Shown: one piece after another, positions 42,674 through 51,089 of the stretch | How the letters are laid out: each line of letters begins with the position of its first letter | How positions within the stretch are numbered: the first letter of the stretch is position 1 | NCBI GenBank assembly: GCA_958295525.1 | Contig: OY282355.1 | Coordinates: forward strand, 905,504-969,503 | Reading direction: 5' to 3' | From: an uncultured Dehalococcoidia bacterium | GTDB lineage: Bacteria > Chloroflexota > Dehalococcoidia > Lucifugimonadales > Australimonadaceae | Length of the DNA: 64,000 nt | Position numbers and translations under genes: made by a program | Notes under the pieces: generated by a model | Seen by the model: only the letters and a program-made list of their open reading frames with translations | The model's database searches: none | What the model was told of the DNA's origin: nothing

Positions 42674-42770
42674 GGTCACTGCGTAGCGGGGGCTGACCGC
42701 GATGGGTCGGTCACTGCGTAGCGGGGGTCGGCTGCGAATGGGCTGGTCACTGCGTAGCGGGGGCCAGCCC
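42674..42770 (+). repeat. Three direct repeats of GGTCACTGCGTAGCGGGGG with changing stems
   Basis: Copies start at 42674, 42709 and 42745, about 35 bases apart. The first is bracketed by GGTCA/TGACC and the third by GGCTGG/CCAGCC, so both can form a stem with the same 14-base loop although the stem bases differ. The second lacks a clear stem. They begin about five bases after the expected transcription start of the promoter at 42635. Confidence 0.75.
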
Positions 42771-42778
42771 GCGTTGTT

Positions 42779-43072
42779 CTAGGGCAGCACGGCGAGGCCG
42801 TACCCTTCCGCCTCTCCGTCGCGTCCGCGAAGAATCTTCGGCTCGATGCTGCGCCAGTCGTCTCTGTCAGGCTTGCCGATAACATGTCGACCGATAGGCG
42901 ACACGACCAGATCCGCAAGTTCCAGCCCCGCGATATTCTCTTTCTTGCTCTTGATCTGAAAGTCAACGATGTTCTCCCTGATCGTCTCCGCTTTGCAGTA
43001 GTTCGTCCCCTCTAGGCGCAGACTCTCCCATACCAGTTCCAGTTCCCGGTCCAGCGCGCGGCCGCGCGGTAG
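42779..43072 (-). pseudogene. C-terminal relic of a DUF3800-family protein
   Basis: Bases 43072-42779 on the minus strand read as about 95 residues of credible protein, including LELVWESLRLEGTNYCKAET, then DFQIKSKKENIAGLELADLV and PIGRHVIGK, ending GYGLAVLP before a stop. KENIAGLELADL is the signature of the DUF3800 C-terminus. Upstream, the frame runs into the palindromic repeat and the first two thirds of the gene are missing. It is a broken gene downstream of purM on the same strand. Confidence 0.75.
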
Positions 43073-43126
43073 GAGTAGACGACGCGGGAATGACGATGAG
43101 GGGAATTGGCGCTTGCGCTCCGCCCC

Positions 43127-44251
43127 CTAGCGGGCGAACGCGCCGTTCTCTCCGACCAGCCCCTCCGCCGTGAGCAGCACGCGCCGCTTGCCTTCCTCCA
43201 CCGCCCCGATGACTTGCGCCTCGCCGCCCGCCGACGCGATCGCGTCGAGCGCGGCGCCCGCCGACGCTTTCGGCGTGACGACGCAGAATCCGACGCCCAT
43301 ATTGAACACGCGATGCATCTCCGGCAAGGAGACGTTCCCCTCGCGCCGGATGATCTCGAACACCGGCGGAGGCGAGGGCAGCGCGTCCAGCCGGTACGCC
43401 GCATCCGCGTCCAGCCGCAGCAGATTCAGCAGGCCGTCGCCGGAGATATGCGCCAGCCCGTGAATCGGAACGCCCGCCTCCAGCATCGCCAGAACCTCGG
43501 GGACGTAGATATGCGAGCGGCGCAGCAACTCCTCGCCGACGGAGCGTCCGCATTCCGGCAGGAAGCGCGCCGCCGCTTCCGCAGGGCCGCCGCCGCCGAG
43601 CAGCGCCCGCCGCGCGAGCGTGAGGCCGTTGGCGTGAATCCCGTCGCTGGCGACGCCGATCACCGCGTCGCCCGGGCGGATCGCCGCGCCGGTGATGGGC
43701 GCCGCGCCGCCTTCCAGCAGGCCGATGCAGGTCGCCGCGATGTCGAATGCGTAGCCCTCGCGCGGGCCCGTGAGCGTGTCCGGATGCTGCGAAAGTTCGC
43801 CGCCGACGATGGCGGCGCGGGCGCGCTCGCAGGCGTCGCGCATCCCCTTCCCCAGCGCGGCGAGCATATCCTCGCGGGGATATTGCAGCGCGACGTAGTC
43901 CACGAGCGCGATAGGGCGCGCTCCCGCGCAGACGACGTCGTTCACGTTCACCGCAACCGCGTCCCAGCCGATGGATTCGTAGTCTCCTGTGATCTGCGCG
44001 AGAACGCTCTTGGAGCCGACGCCGTCGGTCGAGATGGCGACGGAGAGGCCGCCGGGGAGCGGGAGGACGGCGGTGAAGAATCCGTTCGGCGCAACGGAAC
44101 GCCCTGCGGCGTCGGCGAAATCGGCGGTCTCGCCGACCCAGCGCAGCAGCCCCGCGAGCCCGCGAGCGGCGGCGTCCGTGTCCACGCCGGAGTCCGCGTA
44201 TGTCCGGCCGGCGTCCGCGCCGGTTTGGGGAGCCGCGCCCGCCTCAGCCAT
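43127..44251 (-). CDS. purM: Phosphoribosylformylglycinamidine cyclo-ligase
   Basis: The 374-residue product has the PurM/AIR synthetase blocks: TYADSGVDTDAAARGLAGLLR near residue 18, SVAISTDGVGSKSVLAQITGDYESIGWDAVAVNVNDVVCAGARP near residue 67, IVGGELSQHPDTL near residue 146 and GDAVIGVASDGIHANGLTLARR near residue 187. It closes the imidazole ring in purine synthesis (step five). The ATG at 44251 overlaps the preceding dehydrogenase gene by eight bases, so both are probably one transcript. Usual PurM length is about 340-350; the C-terminal extension is short. Confidence 0.97.
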   Translation of the reverse strand: MAEAGAAPQTGADAGRTYADSGVDTDAAARGLAGLLRWVGETADFADAAGRSVAPNGFFTAVLPLPGGLSVAISTDGVGSKSVLAQITGDYESIGWDAVAVNVNDVVCAGARPIALVDYVALQYPREDMLAALGKGMRDACERARAAIVGGELSQHPDTLTGPREGYAFDIAATCIGLLEGGAAPITGAAIRPGDAVIGVASDGIHANGLTLARRALLGGGGPAEAAARFLPECGRSVGEELLRRSHIYVPEVLAMLEAGVPIHGLAHISGDGLLNLLRLDADAAYRLDALPSPPPVFEIIRREGNVSLPEMHRVFNMGVGFCVVTPKASAGAALDAIASAGGEAQVIGAVEEGKRRVLLTAEGLVGENGAFAR

Positions 44252-45341
44252 GCGGCGGCCTCGCGGCCTGGGCGACCGCCTCGCCCGCCGCGCGCGTTCC
44301 GCCGGACGGCTGCCCGCGCTCGCCGATGACGAGCGCGCCGCTCAGCAGGGCTTCCTCCACGGCGCGCCGGGTCCGCTCCGCCGCCGCCTGCTCGCCGAGG
44401 TGGTCCAGCATCATCGCCAGCGTGAGGATTTGGGAGACGGGATTCGCTTTGTCTTGCCCTGCGATGTCGGGCGCGGAGCCGTGAATCGGCTCGAAATAGG
44501 CGTGCGCGTCGCCAATGTTGCCGGACGGGCAGAAGCCGACGCCGCCCACCGTTCCGCCTCCGAGGTCGCTCAGCACGTCGCCGATGAAGTTCTCCATCAC
44601 CAGGACGTCGAATTGCTGAGGGCGCGCGACGAGCGCCTGCGCCGCCGCGTCCGCGTACAGATGCTCGGCGCGGACGTCGGGGTATTCCTCGGCCACTTCG
44701 TCGAACACGCGGCGGAAGAAGGCCAGCGAGGGCAGCACGTTCGCCTTGTCTACGCACGTCACTCTGCGGACGCCGTCCGCCGGAGCGCCGTTGCGCGCTC
44801 GCGCCGCCTCGAACGCCCGCCGCGCGGCGCGCTCCGTGCCCTTCCGCGTGATCATCATCGTGTCCGCCGCCGCCGTTTCCGTCCGAACGCCCTTGCCCCG
44901 CGACAGATACAGCCCTTCCGTGTTCTCCCGAATGATCACGTAGTCCACTTCGCCCGGCTCCGCCCGAATCGGCGCGGGAACGCAAGGGAGCAGGCGGATG
45001 GGGCGCACGTTCGCGTAGGCGTCCAGCCCCGAGCGGAGGACGCCGCCGAGCACGCCCGCCTCCGTGCCGTCCGGCAGCCGCGCCTCCGGCAGGCCGACCG
45101 GCCCTTTCATCGCCGCGTCCGCCGCCTTGATCGCCGCGAAAGACTCGGCGGAGAGATTCTCGCCCGTCTCTTGGTGAAGCGCCGCGCCGCCGCGCCGGAA
45201 ATCCAAGTTCAGATGAAAGCCGCCGTCCGCCTGCTCCACCGCTTCCAGAACCGTCATCGCGGCGGCGGTGAGTTCCGGCCCAATGCCGTCGCCCTCGATG
45301 ACGACGACGTTATGGACGCGCTTGGCGGCGGGGGCTGTCAT
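44244..45341 (-). CDS. Isopropylmalate/isocitrate dehydrogenase family protein
   Basis: The 365-residue product has the beta-decarboxylating dehydrogenase motifs: VVVIEGDGIGPELTAAAM near residue 11, then RLPDGTEAGVLGGVLRSGLDAYANVRPIRLLP near residue 100, VIIRENTEGLYLSRGKGV near residue 130 and GNIGDAHAYFEPIHGSAPDIAGQDKANP near residue 275 (metal Asp and NAD site). LeuB, isocitrate and homoisocitrate dehydrogenases share these. No leu genes are adjacent and the context (purM) does not discriminate. The ATG at 45341 is preceded by CTCGCGCTA, no clear ribosome site; upstream in-frame codons are in an Arg-rich stretch. Confidence 0.9.
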   Translation of the reverse strand: MTAPAAKRVHNVVVIEGDGIGPELTAAAMTVLEAVEQADGGFHLNLDFRRGGAALHQETGENLSAESFAAIKAADAAMKGPVGLPEARLPDGTEAGVLGGVLRSGLDAYANVRPIRLLPCVPAPIRAEPGEVDYVIIRENTEGLYLSRGKGVRTETAAADTMMITRKGTERAARRAFEAARARNGAPADGVRRVTCVDKANVLPSLAFFRRVFDEVAEEYPDVRAEHLYADAAAQALVARPQQFDVLVMENFIGDVLSDLGGGTVGGVGFCPSGNIGDAHAYFEPIHGSAPDIAGQDKANPVSQILTLAMMLDHLGEQAAAERTRRAVEEALLSGALVIGERGQPSGGTRAAGEAVAQAARPPHG

Positions 45342-45408
45342 AGCGCGAGTATAGCAAGGCGCAGCGCGGGAAATCCGCAAAAGCGTCTCCTCGCGCTACC
45401 ATATTCCT

Positions 45409-46476
45409 ATGGACGGCGGACGCCGCATCGCGCTCGTGGACTTGGACGCCTTCTACGCTTCCGTCGAGGCGCTGGAGCAGCCGTCCCTCGCCGGCAAGCC
45501 GCTCCTCATCGGCGGCAGCCCGCAGTCCCGCGGGGTTGTCGCCGCCGCTTCCTACGAGGCGCGCAAGTTCGGCTGCCGCTCGGCGATGCCGATGTCCCGC
45601 GCCGTTCGCCTCTGCCCTCAGGCCGTCGTGCTCCGCCCGCGCTTTCACCTCTACCGCGACTACTCCGGCCGCGTGATGGACGTTCTTCGCGGCGAGTCGG
45701 GCGCGGTTCAGCAGATGTCCATAGACGAAGCCTACGTTGACCTCACCCCCGTCTCGAGCGGGATGAGCGAAGCCGAGGCGCTCGCCAGGCGGATGCAGGC
45801 GCGCGTCCGCCTCGACCTCGGCCTCCCCTGCTCCGTCGGGCTGGCGAGCAACAAGATGGTGGCGAAAGTCGCCTGCGAAACCGGCAAGCCAGGCGGATTC
45901 GTCGCCGTGGAGCCCGGAGGCGAGGCCGCCTTCCTCGCCGACCTGGACGTTCAATCGCTCCCGGGCGTTGGGCCGCGCTCCGCCGAACGGCTGCGGGCGA
46001 GCGGCTTCCGCGCGCTTGGACAGGTCGCCGCCGCGCCCGTCGAGGCGCTCGTCGCCGCGCTGGGGCCGTGGGGCGCCGCCCTCCAACGCCGCGCTCAGGG
46101 CGAGGATTCTTCCCCGGTGCGCGAGGAGCGCGACCCCAAGTCCGTCAGCGCGGAGGAGACGTTTCCCGAAGACGTGAGCGACCGGCAGCCGCTCGCGGAC
46201 GAACTCGCCCGTATGGCGGAGAGCGTCGCCAAGTCGCTGGAGCGGCGCGGCCTCGTCGGGCGCACCGTGACGCTCAAACTCCGCCGCGCCGATTTCACGA
46301 CGCTCACCCGGTCGGTCAGCCGGAGCAACGCAACCGCCCACTGCGACGCGGTGCTGGCCGACGCGCTCCGCCTTCTCGACGCCAACTGGCGCGAGGGCGA
46401 GAGCATCCGGCTCATCGGGGTCGGCGTGAGCAATATCCGGCCCGTGCAGGCGCAGGGGCAACTGCCCTTGGACTAA
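45409..46476 (+). CDS. dinB: DNA polymerase IV (Y-family)
   Basis: The 355-residue product has the Y-family active site: RIALVDLDAFYASVEALEQP (residues 6-25), with the metal Asp pair, and QQMSIDEAYVDLTPV near residue 104. Thumb residues follow with helix-hairpin-helix SLPGVGPRSAERLRASGF near residue 184, and the C-terminal QGQLPLD resembles a beta-clamp-binding peptide. It is a translesion polymerase. The ATG at 45409 begins the domain and the divergent dehydrogenase lies 67 bases upstream. No lexA-type box could be recognised. Confidence 0.96.
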   Translation: MDGGRRIALVDLDAFYASVEALEQPSLAGKPLLIGGSPQSRGVVAAASYEARKFGCRSAMPMSRAVRLCPQAVVLRPRFHLYRDYSGRVMDVLRGESGAVQQMSIDEAYVDLTPVSSGMSEAEALARRMQARVRLDLGLPCSVGLASNKMVAKVACETGKPGGFVAVEPGGEAAFLADLDVQSLPGVGPRSAERLRASGFRALGQVAAAPVEALVAALGPWGAALQRRAQGEDSSPVREERDPKSVSAEETFPEDVSDRQPLADELARMAESVAKSLERRGLVGRTVTLKLRRADFTTLTRSVSRSNATAHCDAVLADALRLLDANWREGESIRLIGVGVSNIRPVQAQGQLPLD

Positions 46477-46486
46477 GGCGATGGCC

Positions 46487-46516
46487 GTGGCAACGCTCCG
46501 GCGACGGGGGCGCGTC
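46487..46516 (+). repeat. 30-base direct repeat copy shared with 47860-47889
   Basis: GTGGCAACGCTCCGGCGACG followed by the same ten bases occurs exactly twice, at 46487-46516 and 47860-47889. Similarity extends a few bases on both sides. The first copy is upstream of hicB in its reading frame, the second lies inside the gene at 46919 and encodes WQRSGDGGASW there. Confidence 0.9.
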
Positions 46517-46541
46517 ATGGTATCATCGCTCTGTGCGACCC

Positions 46542-46874
46542 ATGATGGAGTACAAGGGCTACAAGGCGATAGTGTCTTTCGATCACTCGGCGGGCGTCTT
46601 CCACGGCGAAGTGACGGACACGCGCGACGTCATTACTTTCGAGGGATGCTCCGTGGAGCAACTGCGAACGGAGTTCGCGTTCTCCATTGACGACTACCTC
46701 GCCGCGTGCGCGGAACGCGGACGGGAGCCGGACAAGCCTTTTTCGGGGAAGATACCGCTGAAGGTTCCGCCCCGAGTGCATCGGGCGGCGGCCGCGGCCG
46801 CCAAGTCCGAAGGCAAGACGCTCAGCGCATGGCTCGCTGAGCGGGTGGAGCAGGCAGTCGCGCAAGCGCCGTGA
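46542..46874 (+). CDS. hicB: HicB-like antitoxin-family protein
   Basis: The 110-residue product begins MMEYKGYKAIVSFDHSAGVF, then HGEVTDTRDVITFEGCSVEQL, the degraded RNase H-like fold of HicB (partner of HicA), followed by a C-terminal ribbon-helix-helix part with PPRVHRAAAAAAKSEGKTLSAWLAE. No HicA gene is adjacent on either side, so it is an orphan or the toxin is elsewhere. TATCAT (46520-46525) sits about 17 bases ahead of the ATG, so the transcript would be almost leaderless. Confidence 0.8.
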   Translation: MMEYKGYKAIVSFDHSAGVFHGEVTDTRDVITFEGCSVEQLRTEFAFSIDDYLAACAERGREPDKPFSGKIPLKVPPRVHRAAAAAAKSEGKTLSAWLAERVEQAVAQAP

Positions 46875-46918
46875 GACGCGCCCCGCCATCCTTGCGGAGC
46901 GTCAAGAGGCCGTAGGCG

Positions 46919-48127
46919 GTGGTTCGGCGCGCGCATAACGCTCTGCGGGACAGGTCCGCTGCGCTTCGGCGGGCGTGGAATCCGCCGAGCGAGTCTGCAG
47001 GGGCGACGCAATGGGCCAACGACGCAGACGGCCCATACTCCGGCGCTTGCGGATGCTGCGGCGCGGGGCCTTACCTGCTGGCGGTGGCCGCGCAGACGGC
47101 GATTCTCCTACAGTTCGATGTGGATCCGTCGGTTGGCGGCCTTTCCGGGGCAGTGAGTTCCGCCCTTCGTATCGCGCCTTTGTGGGCATGGCAGTCCGCG
47201 CACGCCGCGCTGGCGCTGCTGGGAATCGGGCTTTATGCGTTGCAGGCTTCCAAACGGATGCTCATCGCTTGGTTCGCCGTCATCGCCATTGTTGTTCTGG
47301 GCGCCTTGACAGAGTCGTTTGATTTGGAAGATTTGATCTCGCCTACGCCTGAACTCGACTTAATGGACGGCCTTCGAATAGCCGCGTTCCTCGCCGCGCC
47401 CGCAACCGCCGTTATGCTCTTCAGCCGGATTAGAGGCCGGGCGCGGACAGCCGCCGCCGTCTCCGTGGGAGCCGCGTTGGCGGCCATTGTCGCCGGATGG
47501 CTCATAGCAAACGACGGCGTCAATGCTTTCACCGAGGAAGAGCGCCTATACGCTATGCGGCTTGGGAACGCTCCGGGTCAATATCCTTGCGACTTTGGCG
47601 TCAGGCCGCAAGGAGGGCGTCTCTCCGATTTTGTGGCGGGAGTCACCGACATTGAGATCCTAGAGGACGGCGGGTATAGCACGCAAATGAGAGTGAATAA
47701 GAGATGGGGAATTCCCGCTTACGCCGTGTCTCTTCGCGTCTCGCAAGAGACGGTCATGGCGGCGCGGCCCGACTACCTCAGTGCTTGTTTGGCCGGAGGT
47801 ACAAGTCAGCGCGACTTGAAGCGCGGCGGAAACGGCGAGGCGTACTTCGCCCCGTGGCGGTGGCAACGCTCCGGCGACGGGGGCGCGTCGTGGGTGGACG
47901 TTCCGCCTAGCCCGCACAGGCAATCGGCGGAGACGGAAAGTTACACCTACCGCTACGTTCCAACGAAGGCCGACCTCGCGGACGCGGACACGCTGCTGCG
48001 GGCGTGTGTGGACGTTCGCGGCGGAGGAGAGGTTTGCGCGCTGGGCGTGAAGCCGAGGCCGTACGGCGCGCCATTCCGACAAACAAGGGTGGGCGGCGTT
48101 CCGACAACGAAGGGGCGGGCGCATTGA
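46919..48127 (+). CDS. Membrane protein with a beta-rich extracytoplasmic domain
   Basis: The 402-residue product (GTG 46919, weak start choice) has four hydrophobic segments between residues about 55 and 195 (LLAVAAQTAILLQF, AALALLGIGLYAL, LIAWFAVIAIVVLGAL, AAAVSVGAALAAIVAGWLI), then a domain with four cysteines and an Ig-like block (APWRWQRSGDGGASWVDV, then TYRYVPTKADLADADTLLRACVDV). Such blocks occur in surface proteins. Function is unknown. The gene holds the second copy of the 30-base repeat. It follows hicB by 44 bases. Confidence 0.6.
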   Translation: MVRRAHNALRDRSAALRRAWNPPSESAGATQWANDADGPYSGACGCCGAGPYLLAVAAQTAILLQFDVDPSVGGLSGAVSSALRIAPLWAWQSAHAALALLGIGLYALQASKRMLIAWFAVIAIVVLGALTESFDLEDLISPTPELDLMDGLRIAAFLAAPATAVMLFSRIRGRARTAAAVSVGAALAAIVAGWLIANDGVNAFTEEERLYAMRLGNAPGQYPCDFGVRPQGGRLSDFVAGVTDIEILEDGGYSTQMRVNKRWGIPAYAVSLRVSQETVMAARPDYLSACLAGGTSQRDLKRGGNGEAYFAPWRWQRSGDGGASWVDVPPSPHRQSAETESYTYRYVPTKADLADADTLLRACVDVRGGGEVCALGVKPRPYGAPFRQTRVGGVPTTKGRAH

Positions 48128-48171
48128 GCGCCCGCCCCGTTCGCGGACATTGGGTCAGGCGGCCGGCGCGC

Positions 48172-49326
48172 CTAGGTCTGGCGCGCGTCGGTTACGCCCG
48201 CGACGCCGGTGCAGTAGGAAATGAAGGCTTTCATATTGCACTGGGCGCCGCTCTTGGCGAGTTCGGCCTCGAAGATCTCGTGGATTTCGCGGTCTTCGTC
48301 CTCGTACTCGACCTGGATGCCGCCATCCTTGAGGCTGACGTCGGCGGTGGCCCTCTGGTTGGGGGCGATGAAGCCGCCGTTGCCGCCGCGCAAGGCCATA
48401 TAGCGGGCGCGCGTCGTGCCGGAGTTGAAGTGCTGGTGGTAGACGCCGTCGCCCGGGATGATCACGATGGAGCCGACCTGCCAATCGCACTTGACCATAT
48501 CGGAGCGGTCGGGCTTGGTCCAGAGGAGGGAGAAGCCCGCGTCGCCGCTGAGGAGGACGAGGTGGGCGCCTGGGCCGTGCCGGTGGGCCTTCTTGTAGGT
48601 GCCGATGGGGAACTCGGAGATGTGGTTGCCCATGTCGTTCTGGCCCATTTGGAGCATCGCGTTGATGCCGCCGGCGCCGCGCTCTTTCCAGCCGTAGAGG
48701 GCCATATCGGGCGCGTTGGGGATGAAGTTCGTCTCCCAGATGCGCTTGTTGTAGAGCGTGCCGTTGCCGCTGAAGTACGACTCGTCGTCCGTGTAGCGGG
48801 ACTTGAACTGGAAGTCGTTGTTGAAGATGAAGCCCTCGTCGCGGAAGAGGCGCATCATCGGGGGGGCGTTGGTGGTGGCGATGTAGCGCGCCTTCTCCTC
48901 GCCGGAGCCGTTGAAGTGCTGGTACCAGGCGTTGAGGGGGATGGTGAAGAGGCTGCCGCCCTTCCACTCGAAGGTTTGCTTGCTGCCCTCGTCCTGCCAG
49001 ACGGTCGTCGCGCCCCTGCCGGAGACGACGTAGAAGTTGATCTCGTACATGTGCCGCTCGGGCTCGGAGCGTCCGCCGGGGGCGATGTCCACGACGTGGA
49101 GGTCGTTGGGCATGTGGGCGTTGTCAATGTGCACGACCGCGCCCTGGCCGCCCTTGCGCTCCCAGGGGCCGACCTCGATGTCGTGCATATTCGGGACGTA
49201 GTAGGACTTGTGGACGAGGACCTTCTCCTTCTCCAGCCAGTCCTCGTAGGCGTCGGGGATGCGGAAGTCCTCCAACCCTCCCGTGGGCGCCTCCGCGACC
49301 TTCATATCGGTGCCTTGCATAACCAT
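48172..49326 (-). CDS. Bicupin protein
   Basis: The 384-residue product contains two cupin barrels. The first has VHIDNAHMPNDLHVVDIAPGGRSEPERHMYEINFYVVSGRG near residue 68; the second has HISEFPIGTYKKAHRHGPGAHLVLLSGDAG near residue 235, with the metal-binding histidines in the HRHGxxAH arrangement. Sequences in SAR202-like genomes place such bicupins near dioxygenase-like genes, but here none is adjacent. The ATG at 49326 is chosen because GAGGTGAACCCT precedes it; GTG 49335 is the alternative. Confidence 0.82.
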   Translation of the reverse strand: MVMQGTDMKVAEAPTGGLEDFRIPDAYEDWLEKEKVLVHKSYYVPNMHDIEVGPWERKGGQGAVVHIDNAHMPNDLHVVDIAPGGRSEPERHMYEINFYVVSGRGATTVWQDEGSKQTFEWKGGSLFTIPLNAWYQHFNGSGEEKARYIATTNAPPMMRLFRDEGFIFNNDFQFKSRYTDDESYFSGNGTLYNKRIWETNFIPNAPDMALYGWKERGAGGINAMLQMGQNDMGNHISEFPIGTYKKAHRHGPGAHLVLLSGDAGFSLLWTKPDRSDMVKCDWQVGSIVIIPGDGVYHQHFNSGTTRARYMALRGGNGGFIAPNQRATADVSLKDGGIQVEYEDEDREIHEIFEAELAKSGAQCNMKAFISYCTGVAGVTDARQT

Positions 49327-49474
49327 AGGGTTCACCTCGCGCGACAGGATGGGCGCAAATTACACCAACGGCGCGCCGATTACAACGGGGGGCGCTCTTG
49401 GGGGAGCGGGGCGCCGCGCCAGGGGACGCGCGGCTCGCAATCGTCGTAAACGCGCAGCGCCGCAGGCCGCCTGC

Positions 49475-49493
49475 TACAATGCTCGTAAGGAGG
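49475..49493 (+). promoter_or_regulatory. GCTACAAT -10 element and ribosome site of the DUF433 gene
   Basis: TGCTACAAT (49472-49480) is an extended -10 form, and AAGGAGG follows at 49487-49493, nine bases before the ATG at 49502. The transcript would start about at the ribosome site itself. Confidence 0.45.
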
Positions 49494-49501
49494 AACGCCC
49501 G

Positions 49502-49866
49502 ATGACAACCGCCGATCTCGTCAAGCGCGCGCCCCGCTCCAAACCCCCATCGCGTGGGACGAGCGCGGCGTGCCCCGCGTCGCCCCTACCCGCGTTCACC
49601 TCCACTACGTCCTGCGATGCTATAAGCAAGGCGAACGTCCCGAAGAGATCGTCCGGCATTTCCCCACCATCGAACTCGCCGACGCCTACGCCGTCATCGC
49701 CTACTACCTCCGCAACCGCGAGGAGATGGACGAGTTCTGCCGCCAGGCCGAGGAAGAAGAAGAGCGCGCGGTCGCCGAGATGCAAGCGAACAACCCTGAT
49801 CCCGGCTTTCTTGACCGCGTCTTCGCTCGCGCCGAGCCCCAACGGAAGAGGAAGCAGGCGCGCTAG
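49502..49866 (+). pseudogene. Frameshifted DUF433 family (antitoxin-like) gene
   Basis: From ATG 49502 the frame reads MTTADLVKRAPRSKPPS, while the frame that ends at 49866 reads, from about 49539, LQTPIAWDERGVPRVAPTRV and on to EEIVRHFPTIELADAYAVIAYY. Joined at a CCCC run near 49532-49536 (a net 2-base excess or 1-base loss) they make a normal DUF433 protein of about 120 residues. DUF433 proteins are usually antitoxins paired with a DUF5615 PIN-like toxin; no such gene follows. Confidence 0.75.
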
Positions 49867-50077
49867 ACGGGCGGCCTCATAGACGCGCTGGGACTCTTGT
49901 TCGGCGCGAGTTTGGAGGATGAGTGGAACAACCGCGTGGAATACCTTGAAAGTCCCCGCCGACGCTAGCGGGACTCCTCTTCGCCTTCCCGCAGCGCCCT
50001 AACGCGGCCGCGCCGCTCCGCTCCGCTTTGCGGGAGAGAGCGCAGCGCCGCCGCCCGCAGGAACGAGCGAGAGCCTT

Positions 50078-51088
50078 ATGCAACTGACGTCGAAACTCCG
50101 CATCGAGAGTCAGACGCTCGCCCGAGCGGCGTGGGCGGCGCAGGTTGCGCTCGCGCTCGCGTTCCTCGCGTTCGCCGCCGCCAACGTCAACCTCTCCATC
50201 AACGGCCTCTTCCACGGCAGCGTCCTCGCGCTCGGCGCCATCGGCATCACGCTCATCTACGGGCTGCTCCGCTTCGCCAACATCGCTCAGGGCGATATGA
50301 TGACGCTCGGCGCCTACGCAGCCTTCTTTCTCCTCACGAGCGTTCTGCCCGAAAGCGCCGGGCTCGGGCCCTTCACCTTCGGCTTCCCGCTGCTCATCGC
50401 CATTCCCGTCAGCATGGCCGCCGCCGCCGTTCTCGCCGTCGGGATGGAACTGCTCGTGTTCCGCAGGCTCCGCCGCCGCCGCGCCAGCATCGTGACGATG
50501 GCGATAGCCTCGCTCGGCGTCGCCATCGCCATTCGCGGCTTCGTTCAGATGGTCTGGGACACGCAGGTGCGCTACTTCCCCAACGAGTCCCGCGCGCACT
50601 ACTCCTTCCCCGGCGACGTCCACATCGCCCCGAATCACCTGTTCGTCGGCGGCGCGGCTCTCCTGCTCGCCGTCGCCCTGCACCTCCTCCTCACGCGAAC
50701 CAAGCACGGCAAGGCGATGCGCGCCACTTCCGACAACCCCGACCTCGCCCGCGCGAGCGGCATAGACACCAACCGCGTGCTGATTTGGACGTGGGGAATC
50801 GCCGGAGCGCTCGCGGGCGCGGCGGGAACGCTCCTCGTCGTGTTCAACGCCACCTCCCAGATCAAGCCTTCGCTCGGCTTTCAGATGCTCGTTCCGCTCT
50901 TCGCCGCCGTCATCGTCGGGGGCATCGGCAACCCTTACGGCGCGTTCGCCGGCGCGCTCCTCATCGGCGTCTCGATGGAAGCCTCCACCGCGTTCGTCCC
51001 GCCCACGTACAAGCCCGCCGTCGCCTTCGGCGTGATGGTCGTCGTGCTGCTCTTCAGGCCGCGCGGCCTCTTCGGAAGCAGGGACTGA
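50078..51088 (+). CDS. livH: Branched-chain amino-acid-type ABC transporter permease LivH
   Basis: The 336-residue product is polytopic, with about eight membrane segments, and has the LivH signature: INGLFHGSVLALGAIGITLIYGLLRFANIAQGDMMTLGAYAAFFL near residue 35, and AVIVGGIGNPYGAFAGALLIGVSMEAS near residue 288. It forms half of the transmembrane channel with LivM. A substrate-binding candidate is encoded at 53148, but the ATPase genes livG and livF are not in the window. ATG 50078 starts the domain; the next gene begins one base after its stop. Confidence 0.93.
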   Translation: MQLTSKLRIESQTLARAAWAAQVALALAFLAFAAANVNLSINGLFHGSVLALGAIGITLIYGLLRFANIAQGDMMTLGAYAAFFLLTSVLPESAGLGPFTFGFPLLIAIPVSMAAAAVLAVGMELLVFRRLRRRRASIVTMAIASLGVAIAIRGFVQMVWDTQVRYFPNESRAHYSFPGDVHIAPNHLFVGGAALLLAVALHLLLTRTKHGKAMRATSDNPDLARASGIDTNRVLIWTWGIAGALAGAAGTLLVVFNATSQIKPSLGFQMLVPLFAAVIVGGIGNPYGAFAGALLIGVSMEASTAFVPPTYKPAVAFGVMVVVLLFRPRGLFGSRD

Positions 51089-51089
51089 C

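Noticed and set aside
49869-49970. In-frame peptide after the DUF433 stop (GLIDALGLLFGASLEDEWNN)
   Set aside because: Looks protein-like but has no start codon or ribosome site of its own and no recognisable family.
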